This document shows, piece after piece, positions 56,015-64,000 of a DNA stretch of 64,000 bases. A program made the position numbers and the translations under genes. The notes under the pieces were generated by a model. It made no database searches, had not been told where the DNA came from, and worked only from the letters and a program-made list of their open reading frames with translations. Each line of letters starts with the position of its first letter. Positions within the stretch are counted from its first letter, which is position 1. Source of the DNA: an archaeon (GTDB lineage: Archaea; Aenigmatarchaeota; Aenigmatarchaeia; GW2011-AR5); contig JANQNA010000002.1 in the NCBI GenBank assembly GCA_028279825.1, positions 102,329 to 166,328 of the forward strand, in the 5' to 3' direction.

Positions 56015-56976
56015 AGAAGATTCTTGATATCATTGATTATTCTCTCATCTATTTCGACATACCCTTTTTCCAGATTGGATTTCTTTGTTTTCTCGGATTT
56101 TTCACCTGGCAGATACACTCCATTGTTTCTTGTGTTCTTGATTTCTTTCTTTAATTCTTCTACATTTTCTTTGAATTTATCAAGTTCCAGAAACTTGCTA
56201 GGGTCCACAAACATAAAGAAGTAGCCTCTGTATACTTCACCTTTGTCTTTCTTTACATCCATTAAACATCTTGATAGAATCTCGACCATTAACGCTAGTC
56301 CGTAGCCCTTGTGACCTCCAAATGGAAGAATTGCACCGTCCATTGCGTCTTTCGGACTTACAGTTGATTTTCCTTCTTTGTCTATGGCTACATTATCTGG
56401 TAATTTTTCATCAAGTCTTAGTGCCATTCTTACCTTTCCCATTGCTATGGCAGATGTTGCCATGTCCAATACTATTGGAGATTCCTTTGTAGGAATGCCT
56501 ACAGCAATAGGATTTGTACCAAAAATAGGATCTATAGATCCGGTTGGTGCTATTCTTGCGCGGCCGCCATAATTGAAGATGAAAGCGATCAGATCGTTTT
56601 CTGCGGCTATTCTAGCAAATGTTCCAGGCATCATATATGAGGTCATATTGTAGATGCCTAACATGGATATGCCATGCTTCTTTGTTTTTTTTGTCATTTT
56701 TGGCAATACTTTGTGGCAGACGACTTGGCCGAAGTTACCATTGCCATTGACAAGCATGTAAGTATCAGCTTCTTTATCGATTTCCCATTCACCCTTTACG
56801 TTGGAAGCTTCCTGAGATCCAAATTTGATTATACCAGAGAATCCGTGGCATTTACGTTCTCTCAATTCACCGTCTACATATTCGTCAACTATGAGCTTTG
56901 CATCTTCCTCAGGTATGCCATTCTTTGTTAACAGCTTTATTCCCAGATCTCTAAGCTCATCTATCTTGATTTTCAT
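56011..56976 (-). CDS. Malate/L-lactate/ureidoglycolate dehydrogenase family (Ldh2)
   Basis: 321-aa NAD(P)-dependent oxidoreductase of the YlbC/AllD/ComC fold. Conserved segments are DELRERKCHGFSGIIKF (catalytic His region), YNMTSYMMPGTFARIAAEND, FGTNPIAVGIPTKESPIVLD with MATSAIAMGKV, and LPFGGHKGYGLALMVE. Archaeal members include malate and sulfolactate dehydrogenases (ComC); the substrate here is uncertain. It lies divergent to a membrane protein gene. Confidence 0.85.
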   Translation of the reverse strand: MKIKIDELRDLGIKLLTKNGIPEEDAKLIVDEYVDGELRERKCHGFSGIIKFGSQEASNVKGEWEIDKEADTYMLVNGNGNFGQVVCHKVLPKMTKKTKKHGISMLGIYNMTSYMMPGTFARIAAENDLIAFIFNYGGRARIAPTGSIDPIFGTNPIAVGIPTKESPIVLDMATSAIAMGKVRMALRLDEKLPDNVAIDKEGKSTVSPKDAMDGAILPFGGHKGYGLALMVEILSRCLMDVKKDKGEVYRGYFFMFVDPSKFLELDKFKENVEELKKEIKNTRNNGVYLPGEKSEKTKKSNLEKGYVEIDERIINDIKNLL

Positions 56977-57026
56977 AGTTATTCTAGATGAATTACTCTT
57001 TTAAGGTTTTAACGCTTTGTTTTCTT

Positions 57027-58094
57027 ATGGACACTAATTCTGAGAACCAAGATATACTGAGAGTTGCCATAGTCACTGTATTATCTGCAATTAGCTTTGG
57101 TGTCAACCAGATTTTTTTATCTAGTACAATACCCAATCAAGATTTAGGCACTTCGGCTTTAAGTGTCTTTTCTAAGATTTTTATTAACTCTGTTTTAATA
57201 CTTTTTTTGTTGTACCTACTGGTGCTGGGTTTATCCAGGACTTATGGATCTAGATGGTCTGGCTATGCAAAAGAAATACACCCGTTTTTGTACAAGCTTG
57301 GTATATTGATTACTACGACTCTCTTGTTTATGACAGTAATGTTGTTGATTGGTGTAGAATTACTGAAAACTTTTAACAACGAGTACATTTTTTACGTAAT
57401 CGTTATTGTAGCATTATTGATTTCATTTTGTTTTACGCTTGAAGGACTTAAACATGGAACTAGGAAAAAGGGTCATATTCAAATAAGTAAAAGTGATAAA
57501 CATCTAATCCTTGCAGTAATTGCAATTTTTTTGACCATAGCTGTTTTCGCTTTTGGTACAAATAATAATTTGAGATTGGCAGAGCAATCTCTTAATCATA
57601 CATTCTGGGTGACAACTCCTGTTAGTTTGCTAGTTAATGACACTTTTGATGAGTCCGAGAATAGATGGACAATTAATGTGACTAATGGTCATCCTTTTCG
57701 AGATACAGGCTCTATTTATCTTTATAGATTAGAAAAAAATTCACATAGACCTCATCTTATAAATTTGGCGGGTCTAAGCTCAGGGGAATCTGTAATTTTT
57801 TCACCAGTTGTCAAAAGTGATGTAGTTTATATTGATTTCAATCGAACAGAACTGCCTTATGGATTTGGTGCTAGAATACCTGTGGGGGAGGCTTACTATG
57901 CTAATGAATATTTTTCTATATCGTTTAAATTGACATGTGACAATTGTCCAGCTCATGGGATCATACGTAGGTTGCCTGATTTTGGTGTGATTCAACCCAT
58001 TCTTACATACTCCTCGAATGTGGGAGTGACAAACGTTAGCTTACCTTATTATGAATGGATGGATTACGATCCAGAAATTATTTTGTCAGAATGA
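57027..58094 (+). CDS. Polytopic membrane protein with extracellular domain (355 aa)
   Basis: Starts MDTNSENQDILRVAIVTVLS. Five hydrophobic helices (for example ILITTTLLFMTVMLLIGVEL and YVIVIVALLISFCFTLEG) precede a beta-rich C-terminal region of about 165 residues with N-x-S/T sites and a CDNCP pair. ATG 57027 fits a TATA-like TTTTAAGG about 28 bases upstream. AT-rich codon use compared with neighbouring ribosomal genes. Unrecognised. Confidence 0.55.
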   Translation: MDTNSENQDILRVAIVTVLSAISFGVNQIFLSSTIPNQDLGTSALSVFSKIFINSVLILFLLYLLVLGLSRTYGSRWSGYAKEIHPFLYKLGILITTTLLFMTVMLLIGVELLKTFNNEYIFYVIVIVALLISFCFTLEGLKHGTRKKGHIQISKSDKHLILAVIAIFLTIAVFAFGTNNNLRLAEQSLNHTFWVTTPVSLLVNDTFDESENRWTINVTNGHPFRDTGSIYLYRLEKNSHRPHLINLAGLSSGESVIFSPVVKSDVVYIDFNRTELPYGFGARIPVGEAYYANEYFSISFKLTCDNCPAHGIIRRLPDFGVIQPILTYSSNVGVTNVSLPYYEWMDYDPEIILSE

Positions 58095-58152
58095 ATATTT
58101 TCCTGCTTTTGGAAGGTTTTTAAGTGTAATTGTCTAATGGAAAGCTGATAAT

Positions 58153-58557
58153 ATGGTATCTGCAAGAGAGGTAAATCAACAGAAACTGGTAAATGTGATG
58201 TGCAAGGACATAGGCATGAAAATGCCTGAATGGGCACTGCACGTCAAGACAGGCGTATCAAGGGAACGCCAGCCGGAGCAGAAGAACTGGTATCAATTGC
58301 GTAGCGCAAGCATTTTGAGAAAAATATACATGGACGGGCCTGTAGGCGTATCAAAATTAAGAAGTTATTACGGTGGCAGAAAAAATAACGGTCACCAGCC
58401 ATCACACTTTGAGAAGGGCAGTGGCAAGATACTTCGTACGGTGCTGCAGCAACTGGAAGAAGCTGGCTATGTGGAAAAGACAGAAAACAAAAAAGGTAGA
58501 AAGGTAACGGCAAAGGGGCAGAAGTTTGTTGACAATGCTGCAAGGGAAGCAAAGTAA
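58153..58557 (+). CDS. rps19e: Ribosomal protein eS19
   Basis: 134 aa. Starts [20 protein letters not shown]; contains [20 protein letters not shown], then [20 protein letters not shown] and [20 protein letters not shown], the S19e signatures. TGATAAT precedes the ATG. First gene of the run that leads to aIF6 and FtsY. Confidence 0.95.
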   Translation: MVSAREVNQQKLVNVMCKDIGMKMPEWALHVKTGVSRERQPEQKNWYQLRSASILRKIYMDGPVGVSKLRSYYGGRKNNGHQPSHFEKGSGKILRTVLQQLEEAGYVEKTENKKGRKVTAKGQKFVDNAAREAK

Positions 58558-58566
58558 TTTATTCTT

Positions 58567-58866
58567 ATGAATGAAGATGAAATAAAGAAGAAAATGATGG
58601 AGCAGATGGCTGGCCAAGGCCAGGCTCAAGAAAAACAGATGGAAGAAATGCTGAAAAAGGCCATGTCACAAATTCTTGATGATAAAGCAAGGGAGAGACT
58701 GAACAACCTGAAGCTTGTGAAACCGGATGTAGCACAGCAACTTGAGATGTATCTTGTCCAGCTATTCCAATCGGGTCAGATAAAGGAAAGGATCACGGAT
58801 GAACAGCTGGTCATGATTCTGAAGAAAATGACGGAAAAACGTGATATAAACATAAGGAGGAAGTAA
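58567..58866 (+). CDS. PDCD5-related DNA-binding protein
   Basis: 99 aa. Helical N-terminus (MNEDEIKKKMMEQMAGQGQA) followed by the PDCD5 core LDDKARERLNNLKLVKPDVA and ITDEQLVMILKKMTEKRDIN. Archaeal members (TFAR19-like) are small basic proteins commonly encoded next to S19e, as here. Confidence 0.92.
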   Translation: MNEDEIKKKMMEQMAGQGQAQEKQMEEMLKKAMSQILDDKARERLNNLKLVKPDVAQQLEMYLVQLFQSGQIKERITDEQLVMILKKMTEKRDINIRRK

Positions 58867-58867
58867 T

Positions 58868-59188
58868 ATGCCTGAATTCGAAAAAGAACACGGGAGATGG
58901 TTCCTGAGGAACCCTGTTCCGGGGAAAAAGTATGTTGTAGGAATAAACAGCTACACCGGTGAGCGTACTTATGCTGTCTTTTTTGGTGCTGATGACGGTA
59001 AATTTGTTTTTTGCAGCCGAGAGCCTGACGGACGTATAGCTAGACAGACGTCTTCTGTTGATACACATATGATCGGTGCCACTGGTGAAGACGAACCTTT
59101 TCCTCCTTTAATCACTACTGATTCCTGGGGATATCTATGGGGCGACGAGGCAGAATACGTTGAGTCCATTCTTGAGAAGGCCGAATAG
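58868..59188 (+). CDS. Protein of unknown function (106 aa)
   Basis: Starts MPEFEKEHGRWFLRNPVPGK with GGAGG 8 bases upstream; begins one base after PDCD5. Beta-rich composition with acidic loops (DTHMIGATGEDEPFPPLITT). Unrecognised and inserted in the conserved translation cluster. Confidence 0.6.
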   Translation: MPEFEKEHGRWFLRNPVPGKKYVVGINSYTGERTYAVFFGADDGKFVFCSREPDGRIARQTSSVDTHMIGATGEDEPFPPLITTDSWGYLWGDEAEYVESILEKAE

Positions 59189-59220
59189 CTACTTTTATAC
59201 GTTTCTGAAATTGTGTTATC

Positions 59221-59454
59221 ATGATTGAGATTAGCAGGGAATATTTGGATTCCTTGAATCTGATGCAAGGGGACAGACTTTCGTTTACCGATCTTGAAAC
59301 CGGCAGCATAGTGAGTGGTGCTTATCGCTTACACACAGACGAGGCTCTTGTTCTTGAAGATCTTGACCTGGCAGAAAAACTCAAAAAAAGGAATTCTATT
59401 GTTTGTGATTATCTTCAGATCAGTGGATTTAACGTTGATCAAAGGATATTTTAA
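59221..59454 (+). CDS. Protein of unknown function (77 aa)
   Basis: Starts MIEISREYLDSLNLMQGDRL, a small beta-barrel-like sequence (DLETGSIVSGAYRL). A TATA-like TTTTATACG about 28 bases upstream. Ends convergent with the next gene, overlapping it by 4 bases. Unrecognised. Confidence 0.55.
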   Translation: MIEISREYLDSLNLMQGDRLSFTDLETGSIVSGAYRLHTDEALVLEDLDLAEKLKKRNSIVCDYLQISGFNVDQRIF

Positions 59455-60113
59455 TTTTTCTCGATGTGATATGCTACTAATGCTAATAAACTGTATACAA
59501 CTGCGAATTCACAGTAGATTGACGGGAACTGGAGATACAGCATAGGGAATATGACCAGTAATATTACTGCTGGTAGAAGGGCGACAATAGTTGCAATCAA
59601 CGCGTAAATGTAGATAAACTTTTTTTTGCGAGCCCTTGCTTTCCAGTAGTCTTTTATTATGAGATATGATGTCAGCCCGATAAACCCAAAGTAATATACT
59701 GTGTATGCCAGTGTTAATGCTACACTTGCTGGATTCAGGAACAAGTGCCTGGCGGCAACAAAGAACGTTCCACACGTACTTTCAAATGATACGTTTTGCG
59801 ATAACGTTACTATTGCAACTATTACAGGTATTATGAAAACAAGTACCGGGTTATGTTTTTTTCCTGTGTAACGCAGGAGAATCTCTAAACCCAGTGCAGG
59901 TAGGAATGTATAAGTCACGAACCCTAGCTTGGTCCAGAAAATTGTATCAATTGTACATGCCATGAATTCTGTGAACTGGTATAAACCCAGTAGAACTATA
60001 AACACAGGAATTAACTTGGTTAATGGTGATTTCCTATAATATAGCAAAATAAACGCAGCTATCAAGAATTCGAATATTGCCGTTGCCAAAGACACTTCAG
60101 CAGTAAAGCACAT
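59451..60113 (-). CDS. Seven-helix membrane protein starting MCFTAE
   Basis: 220 aa with about seven hydrophobic helices. The N-terminus MCFTAEVSLATAIFEFLIAA and the following FTEFMACTID region resemble the MCFSxxAS family of membrane proteins (DUF6629-like). No enzyme motif. The only minus-strand gene within the translation cluster. Confidence 0.65.
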   Translation of the reverse strand: MCFTAEVSLATAIFEFLIAAFILLYYRKSPLTKLIPVFIVLLGLYQFTEFMACTIDTIFWTKLGFVTYTFLPALGLEILLRYTGKKHNPVLVFIIPVIVAIVTLSQNVSFESTCGTFFVAARHLFLNPASVALTLAYTVYYFGFIGLTSYLIIKDYWKARARKKKFIYIYALIATIVALLPAVILLVIFPMLYLQFPSIYCEFAVVYSLLALVAYHIEKN

Positions 60114-60169
60114 GTAAATTGAAGGTTGTTTTAAAGGTTTTTATACGTTTGTCTAGAAGATTTGTTAGT

Positions 60170-60334
60170 ATGTCGTCAAGAAAACCACTGGGAAAGAAAG
60201 TGAAACTGATAGCTGCTCGTAAGCAGAGCGCTCCAAGATGGGCTGATATCAAGAAATTCACGTTAAAAAGAGCCAGATCCAGAAGAATCAGGATATCTAC
60301 AAAGCACTGGAGACGTGGCAGAACAAAGGTGTAA
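60170..60334 (+). CDS. rpl39e: Ribosomal protein eL39
   Basis: 54 aa. Starts MSSRKPLGKKVKLIAARKQS and ends RRIRISTKHWRRGRTKV. A small basic protein of the exit tunnel. ATG 60170 is about 30 bases downstream of a TATA-like TTTTTATACG. Confidence 0.93.
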   Translation: MSSRKPLGKKVKLIAARKQSAPRWADIKKFTLKRARSRRIRISTKHWRRGRTKV

Positions 60335-60338
60335 AAAT

Positions 60339-60590
60339 ATGATTATAGATGGAATGGATGTTAAGACTTTTACTATAAGACGTGCTAATGAACTTGTAAA
60401 TGAGGCAGAAGGAGCTAATCCGGGAAAGGCACGTAAGTTTATTTATGATACAGTTTTGAGCGCATATAACGCTTTTCTTGGTCAATGTGAAGGATGTCCG
60501 ACACAGGAGAGTGTTGAGAGTAATGTACATGCCGGTAGGATAGCATACAGCCAGGCATTGAGGGACGCGGGTCTACAGCCAATAGTGTGA
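60339..60590 (+). CDS. Orphan small protein between L39e and L31e (83 aa)
   Basis: Starts MIIDGMDVKTFTIRRANELV; helical with CEGCP. Begins 4 bases after L39e and ends just before the L31e ribosome-binding site. Unrecognised, another insertion in a ribosomal run. Confidence 0.6.
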   Translation: MIIDGMDVKTFTIRRANELVNEAEGANPGKARKFIYDTVLSAYNAFLGQCEGCPTQESVESNVHAGRIAYSQALRDAGLQPIV

Positions 60591-60595
60591 TTATT

Positions 60596-61021
60596 ATGGA
60601 AAAGATTTACACAATACCATTGAGAAAGGCTTATAGAAAAGCCAAGAACAGGAGAGTTCCTTACGCAACGAGACTGGTTAGAACTTACCTGGAAACACAC
60701 ATGAAAGCTGGTACTGTCAAGCTTGGTTCTAAACTGAATGACCAGCTGTGGGAAAGAAGTATTGGAAAACCACCAAGAAGGGTCCGTGTTAAAGCGGTTA
60801 TGGAAGGTAATGTTGTTAAGGCGGAACTAATGGGACATGATTACGTAGACTTCAAGGCCAAGCCTAAGACAGAAAGAAAGGACGCCAAGGAAAAACTAAT
60901 GGAAAGACTGGGTCCTAAGGCTGCCAAGAAAGAGTCTGAAGAAAAGAAAATAGAAGGGGGCGCCAAGGCGCCTGAGAGAGCAAAGCCTGTGGAGAAACAC
61001 GTCGTTGGAGAAGGGGAATGA
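60596..61021 (+). CDS. rpl31e: Ribosomal protein eL31 with charged tail
   Basis: 141 aa. Start MEKIYTIPLRKAYRKAKNRR, with GTGAT 4 bases upstream. The core contains VRTYLETHMKAGTVKLGSKL and RRVRVKAVMEGNVVKAEL. About 50 extra residues (KTERKDAKEKLMERLGPKAA and beyond) extend the usual 80-90-residue archaeal form. Confidence 0.92.
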   Translation: MEKIYTIPLRKAYRKAKNRRVPYATRLVRTYLETHMKAGTVKLGSKLNDQLWERSIGKPPRRVRVKAVMEGNVVKAELMGHDYVDFKAKPKTERKDAKEKLMERLGPKAAKKESEEKKIEGGAKAPERAKPVEKHVVGEGE

Positions 61022-61203
61022 TGTCTGATTTTCCCACACTTTATTCTTTGCAAAGAAATCTTGATGTTCTGGATGCGTATATCTCGGGTATGAATCCAAG
61101 ATACTCTGATACCAGAACTTTTGCACGCAGTCGTGAAATTGCTGCATCAAGGAGAAGTGCTCTTATTCGGGAGATACACGAGTGCCAAAGGCAGTTGATG
61201 TGA
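61018..61203 (+). CDS. Small protein of unknown function (61 aa)
   Basis: Starts MMSDFPTLYSLQRNLDVLDA; overlaps the L31e stop (ATG 61018, or 61021 in frame). Helical and basic. Its end overlaps the ribosome-binding site of the next gene. Unrecognised. Confidence 0.5.
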   Translation: MMSDFPTLYSLQRNLDVLDAYISGMNPRYSDTRTFARSREIAASRRSALIREIHECQRQLM

Positions 61204-61205
61204 TT

Positions 61206-61391
61206 ATGTCTGATGATTTTAGATCACGTACACCTCTGGATAATATCAGACCAGAAGGGATTGTTGATGCTTCTGAAGAGCCTTATGACGGGTCTACTGT
61301 AAGACCTGAACTTTACGGTATTGATCCTTCTGAAAGAGGTGTTGCTGCTTATTTCAGGGGCTGGGTTGAACGCGTGTTTGGTACTAAATAA
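61206..61391 (+). CDS. Small acidic protein of unknown function (61 aa)
   Basis: Starts MSDDFRSRTPLDNIRPEGIV with GTGAT 2 bases upstream. Proline- and Asp-rich, possibly disordered (EEPYDGSTVRPELYGIDPSE). No metal motif. Unrecognised. Confidence 0.5.
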   Translation: MSDDFRSRTPLDNIRPEGIVDASEEPYDGSTVRPELYGIDPSERGVAAYFRGWVERVFGTK

Positions 61392-61423
61392 GTACTTATT
61401 CTTTACGTACCAACTTGTTTTTA

Positions 61424-61915
61424 ATGAAGATCAAGGGAACGGTTATCTCCGGTCCCATGAGAGGGGCGCCTCTTGTTCACCATCATTTCCCCAGACTTAT
61501 CGGGCTTCTGGGATTTCGCCCTTATGAAGGGACTTTGGACGTAAGACTAGAAGGGAAACTGGACATAAAACTGTTGCCACATAAAAACCTTGAATACAGG
61601 ATGCAGGACGGGTTTGTGCATGTTGATGCCTGTGTAGCACGTATAAAGATAAGGAAAGTTACAAAAGCAGAGCCTGCGCTGAGAATGAGGGAACAGCAGA
61701 AAGAGACGTTACAGACTTTGGATGAAATAATAGAGAGTGTCGGCCTGGAAAAGACTGTCACAGAGCCCGGATATGAGTGTTATGCCGTGCAGTTCCAGGG
61801 AGACCAGAAAGATGAGGGTGTAATAGAGATTATAGGCAAGGATTTCATAAAGAAAAAACTTGATTTGGAAGACGGGGACAAGATAACTATAGAATTTTTG
61901 GATGATGAGAAATGA
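61424..61915 (+). CDS. ribK: CTP-dependent riboflavin kinase
   Basis: 163-aa archaeal enzyme making FMN from riboflavin with CTP. Starts MKIKGTVISGPMRGAPLVHH and has FRPYEGTLDVRLEGKLDIKL, the RibK signature, and CYAVQFQGDQKDEGVIEIIG with KLDLEDGDKITIEF. ATG 61424 gives the usual start. Its stop overlaps aIF6 by 4 bases. Confidence 0.88.
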   Translation: MKIKGTVISGPMRGAPLVHHHFPRLIGLLGFRPYEGTLDVRLEGKLDIKLLPHKNLEYRMQDGFVHVDACVARIKIRKVTKAEPALRMREQQKETLQTLDEIIESVGLEKTVTEPGYECYAVQFQGDQKDEGVIEIIGKDFIKKKLDLEDGDKITIEFLDDEK

Positions 61916-62574
61916 ACTATTTTTTAAGGACTGACTTTGAAGGAGATCAGAATGTAGGCCTGCATGGCTTTGCCACTGACAAATATTGTTTCATAGGAAA
62001 TAAAAAATACACGGCCAAGTTAAAGGAACTTCTGAAGGTAAAGGTGCTTTCGTTTCCGTTATTGAATATGGATCTTGTGAGAATATTCTGCACAGGAAAC
62101 TCAAAAGGTGTTGTGATACCAAAGATCCTGGAAGATTTTGACGAAGAGTCAACGGAACAGCTCAGAAAACACTTTAACGTACTGTCATTGAATACAAGAT
62201 CCACGTCTGTAGGAAACCTGATACTGATGAACGACAACGGTGCGATAGTCTCTCCAATGCTCCGGAAGCATAAAACAGAGATTCAGAAGTTCTTTGATTT
62301 CCGCTGTGAAGTGTCTACTATAGCGGGCATGAATATTGTCGGAAATCTTGGCTTTGCCACGAACAAAGGCTGCGTGACGCATCCGAAACTGAAAGAAGCC
62401 GAAAAGAAGCTGATAGAGAAGATACTGAAAGTGGACGTTGATATAGGAACCGTGAACTTTGGATCACCATACCCGGGTGCGGGTATAATAGGAAATTCAA
62501 AGGGATTTGTCGTGTCCAAGGGCTGCAGCGGACCGGAAATGGGAAGAATAACTGATGTTCTAGGATTTCTCTAG
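61912..62574 (+). CDS. eif6: Translation initiation factor aIF6
   Basis: 220-aa ribosome anti-association factor with five quasi-repeats (VGLHGFATDKYCFIGN, GNSKGVVIP, VGNLILMNDNGAIVSP, VGNLGFATNKGCVTHP, IIGNSKGFVVSKGCSGPE). It binds L14 at the subunit interface. In many archaea it is followed by L18a/LX and prefoldin; here the L18a gene is missing. Confidence 0.95.
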   Translation: MNYFLRTDFEGDQNVGLHGFATDKYCFIGNKKYTAKLKELLKVKVLSFPLLNMDLVRIFCTGNSKGVVIPKILEDFDEESTEQLRKHFNVLSLNTRSTSVGNLILMNDNGAIVSPMLRKHKTEIQKFFDFRCEVSTIAGMNIVGNLGFATNKGCVTHPKLKEAEKKLIEKILKVDVDIGTVNFGSPYPGAGIIGNSKGFVVSKGCSGPEMGRITDVLGFL

Positions 62575-62808
62575 TTCGTCGAATTTTGCTGCCAGTTCGT
62601 GATCCTTTTCCGTTACACCGCCTTTATCGTGTGTTGTAAGTACTATCTTTACAGTTTTGTAAGACCATGTTAAATCGGGGTGATGATCAAGTTCGTTGGC
62701 TATTTCTCCTGCTTTTGCCACAAATTTAAGGGCAATTGCAGGATCAGGGAATTCAAAAGTTTTGAAGATTGATTTTCCATCTGTCTGCCAGGTGTCAGGT
62801 TTTTCCAT
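62560..62808 (-). CDS. Pterin-4a-carbinolamine dehydratase-like protein
   Basis: 82-aa DCoH/PCD fold. Signature ELDHHPDLTWSYKTVKIVLT with THDKGGVTEKD. Dehydrates carbinolamine pterins or acts in folate/pterin or cofactor pathways. It overlaps the convergent aIF6 3' end by 15 bases and is one of the few minus genes here. Confidence 0.9.
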   Translation of the reverse strand: MEKPDTWQTDGKSIFKTFEFPDPAIALKFVAKAGEIANELDHHPDLTWSYKTVKIVLTTHDKGGVTEKDHELAAKFDELEKS

Positions 62809-62857
62809 ACCGTTAATTGGTTTTTTCGTTTATAAACCTGAGATGACAAATTTTATG

Positions 62858-63292
62858 ATGCATATACCAGAAAAGGAATTCCTGAAAATGTGGAAAATCA
62901 AGCCTATGGCAGCCACTGATATTGTTGCTTACAAAGGGAAGAATATTCTTTTAACAAAACGGGCGGTGAAGCCTTTCAAGGGTAAATGGGTTTTGCCCGG
63001 CGGTCTCATGGAAAGCGGAGAGACAATAGAAAAAACAGCTCTTCGGGAGCTTAAAGAAGAGACGGGATTCACAGGCAAGATAGAAAGGGTTATTGGCATA
63101 TACTCCGGTCCTAAAAGAGACCCGAGGGGGACGACGATTACTGTAGCTTACATTGTTAAACTGGGAAAAAAGATTGGCAAACATGATAGGGAAAGTTCGG
63201 AAGTATGTTTTTTTCCTTTCAGGAAGATACCAAAAAATCTCGGATTTGATCACAAAACGATCATAAGAGACGCTTTAAAGATTATAGGTTAA
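62858..63292 (+). CDS. NUDIX hydrolase
   Basis: 144 aa. The Nudix box is GGLMESGETIEKTALRELKEETGF (split as GGLMESGETIEK and TALRELKEETGF), with the KWVLPGG strand before it and IVKLGKK after. It hydrolyses a nucleotide diphosphate linked to X. ATG 62858 was chosen because TTTATAAAC (62829-62837) lies about 28 bases upstream; ATG 62843 and 62855 are alternatives. Substrate unknown. Confidence 0.85.
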   Translation: MHIPEKEFLKMWKIKPMAATDIVAYKGKNILLTKRAVKPFKGKWVLPGGLMESGETIEKTALRELKEETGFTGKIERVIGIYSGPKRDPRGTTITVAYIVKLGKKIGKHDRESSEVCFFPFRKIPKNLGFDHKTIIRDALKIIG

Positions 63293-63301
63293 GGTGTAAC
63301 T

Positions 63302-63733
63302 ATGACAAAAACAAAAGAAGAGAAACAGAAAGAGCTTCAGGACAAGTATATGGAGCTCCAGACCTTGAAACAGCAGATTTCCGCTCTGGTGGAGCAGCGC
63401 CAGGCTGTTGAGGAGAAGGAAGCAGAAATAAAGACTACTATTGATTCGCTGAAAAACCTGAAAACAGTCAAGAAAGGCGAGGAAATGTGGTCTTCTCTCG
63501 GGAGCAGCACTTTTGTAGGCTCAAATATGGGTGATGCAGAAAAGGTTCTTGTGGCTGTCGGCGCGGGTGTTGTAATCAAGGAAAACGTGGCTAAGGCTGT
63601 GGAGATACTTGAAGGACGCGCAAAAGACATAAACGCGATCGGTATTGATATTGTCGGCCAGGCAAACAAGTTTATGGAAAATGTAACAAAACTTGAACCG
63701 GAAATACAGAAACTTGCCCAGGAATTGCAGTGA
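63302..63733 (+). CDS. pfdA: Prefoldin alpha subunit
   Basis: 143-aa chaperone subunit that holds unfolded proteins for the thermosome. Two coiled-coil helices (KQKELQDKYMELQTLKQQIS and the C-terminal KFMENVTKLEPEIQKLAQEL) flank a beta-hairpin core (VLVAVGAGVVIKE). GGTGTAACT precedes the ATG. Adjacent to ftsY as in other archaea. Confidence 0.9.
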   Translation: MTKTKEEKQKELQDKYMELQTLKQQISALVEQRQAVEEKEAEIKTTIDSLKNLKTVKKGEEMWSSLGSSTFVGSNMGDAEKVLVAVGAGVVIKENVAKAVEILEGRAKDINAIGIDIVGQANKFMENVTKLEPEIQKLAQELQ

Positions 63734-63737
63734 TTAT

Positions 63738-64000
63738 ATGTTTGGTTCTCTGAAAAAGCGGTTGAAAGAAGTTATTGGGAAGAAGAAGGAAGTTTCTATA
63801 AAAGAGAAATCTCCAGAGGCTGGACATGAAAAGGACCAACCTCTTGAAGCAGGTAAAGAAGAGCTGAAGAAACTAGAAGAGAAGGCAGAAGAGCAGGAAG
63901 TAATCAAGCCTGATCCGGTAGAAGAGAAAAGAGAGGAAACAATAGAGAGGATAGAGGAAGAATCTGAAGGGGAAATCCCTGAGAAGAAGCCTGAGGGCAA
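63738..64000 (+). CDS. ftsY: FtsY signal recognition particle receptor, cut by window end
   Basis: 87 codons visible: MFGSLKKRLKEVIGKKKEVS and a Lys/Glu-rich acidic stretch ending at the edge. This matches the N-terminal A-domain of archaeal FtsY, which links ribosomes to the Sec translocon. Identity rests on the start sequence and the conserved position after prefoldin alpha; the GTPase domain is outside the window. GTGAT precedes the ATG. Confidence 0.75.
   Translation, partial: MFGSLKKRLKEVIGKKKEVSIKEKSPEAGHEKDQPLEAGKEELKKLEEKAEEQEVIKPDPVEEKREETIERIEEESEGEIPEKKPEG

Overview
The window is archaeal chromosome. Diagnostic content includes archaeal/eukaryotic-type ribosomal proteins (S4e, S19e, L19e, L31e, L32e, L39e), aIF1, aIF6, RNase P proteins Rpp29 and Rpp21, PDCD5, prefoldin alpha, a CTP-dependent riboflavin kinase and tRNA introns with bulge-helix-bulge folds. 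TATA-like boxes (often followed about 27-30 bases later by a leaderless ATG) and GGTGAT/GGAGG Shine-Dalgarno sites both recur. Coding density is high, and many 50-110 codon genes of unknown function are interspersed. An uncultivated, DPANN-like or early-branching euryarchaeal lineage would fit, but the sequence alone does not settle this.

Layout. 1-4901 (mostly minus): valyl-tRNA synthetase (3' end cut by the window edge) behind a structured leader with a valine-rich upstream peptide, then a glycosyltransferase, an MBL-fold hydrolase, a small protein and an orphan DNA methyltransferase. 4952-13047 (mostly plus): CMP kinase, tRNA-Ala(CGC) with a D-loop intron, HD protein, alpha/beta hydrolase, tRNA-Ala(GGC), cupin, TrmB-like regulator, deaminase, methyltransferase, NAD kinase, tRNA-Ile (minus, intron) and several unknowns, one secreted. 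13194-27549: the S10/spc-type ribosomal superoperon from L3 to SecY, with aIF1 and Rpp29 in their usual place. Five small genes that do not encode ribosomal proteins are inserted in it: three orphans, a zinc ribbon and an NTP pyrophosphohydrolase-like protein.

27665-36574: PKD surface protein, secreted HExxH protein, a DsbA-like/cysteine desulfurase/TylF-type methyltransferase operon, a split MgtE-like transporter, and a HAD-GNAT fusion. 36622-46005: tRNA-Gly (intron), a MazG-like x2 plus phosphohistidine-domain fusion, two micro-genes (a 36-aa C2H2 zinc finger and a 45-aa membrane peptide), a promoter shared divergently with thiI, ferritin-like protein, tRNA-Cys, small unknowns, a degenerate JAMM-like protein, an SPFH protein and a fused MgtE-like transporter. 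46063-51911: a giant secreted protein (1471 aa) followed by a membrane-anchored surface protein, probably cell-envelope components.

51950-64000: CysRS, two unknown genes, Rpp21, a small insertion (PAS, Ldh2-type dehydrogenase, membrane protein), then the conserved S19e-PDCD5-...-L39e-L31e-...-RibK-aIF6-PCD-NUDIX-prefoldin-FtsY run, again with small orphan genes between the ribosomal genes. FtsY is cut by the window end.

The most unusual observation is the valS leader: a promoter, a 20-codon upstream frame ending in a valine-rich run, alternative hairpins and a stem next to the valS ribosome-binding site. It looks like amino-acid-responsive attenuation, which I am not aware of in archaea.
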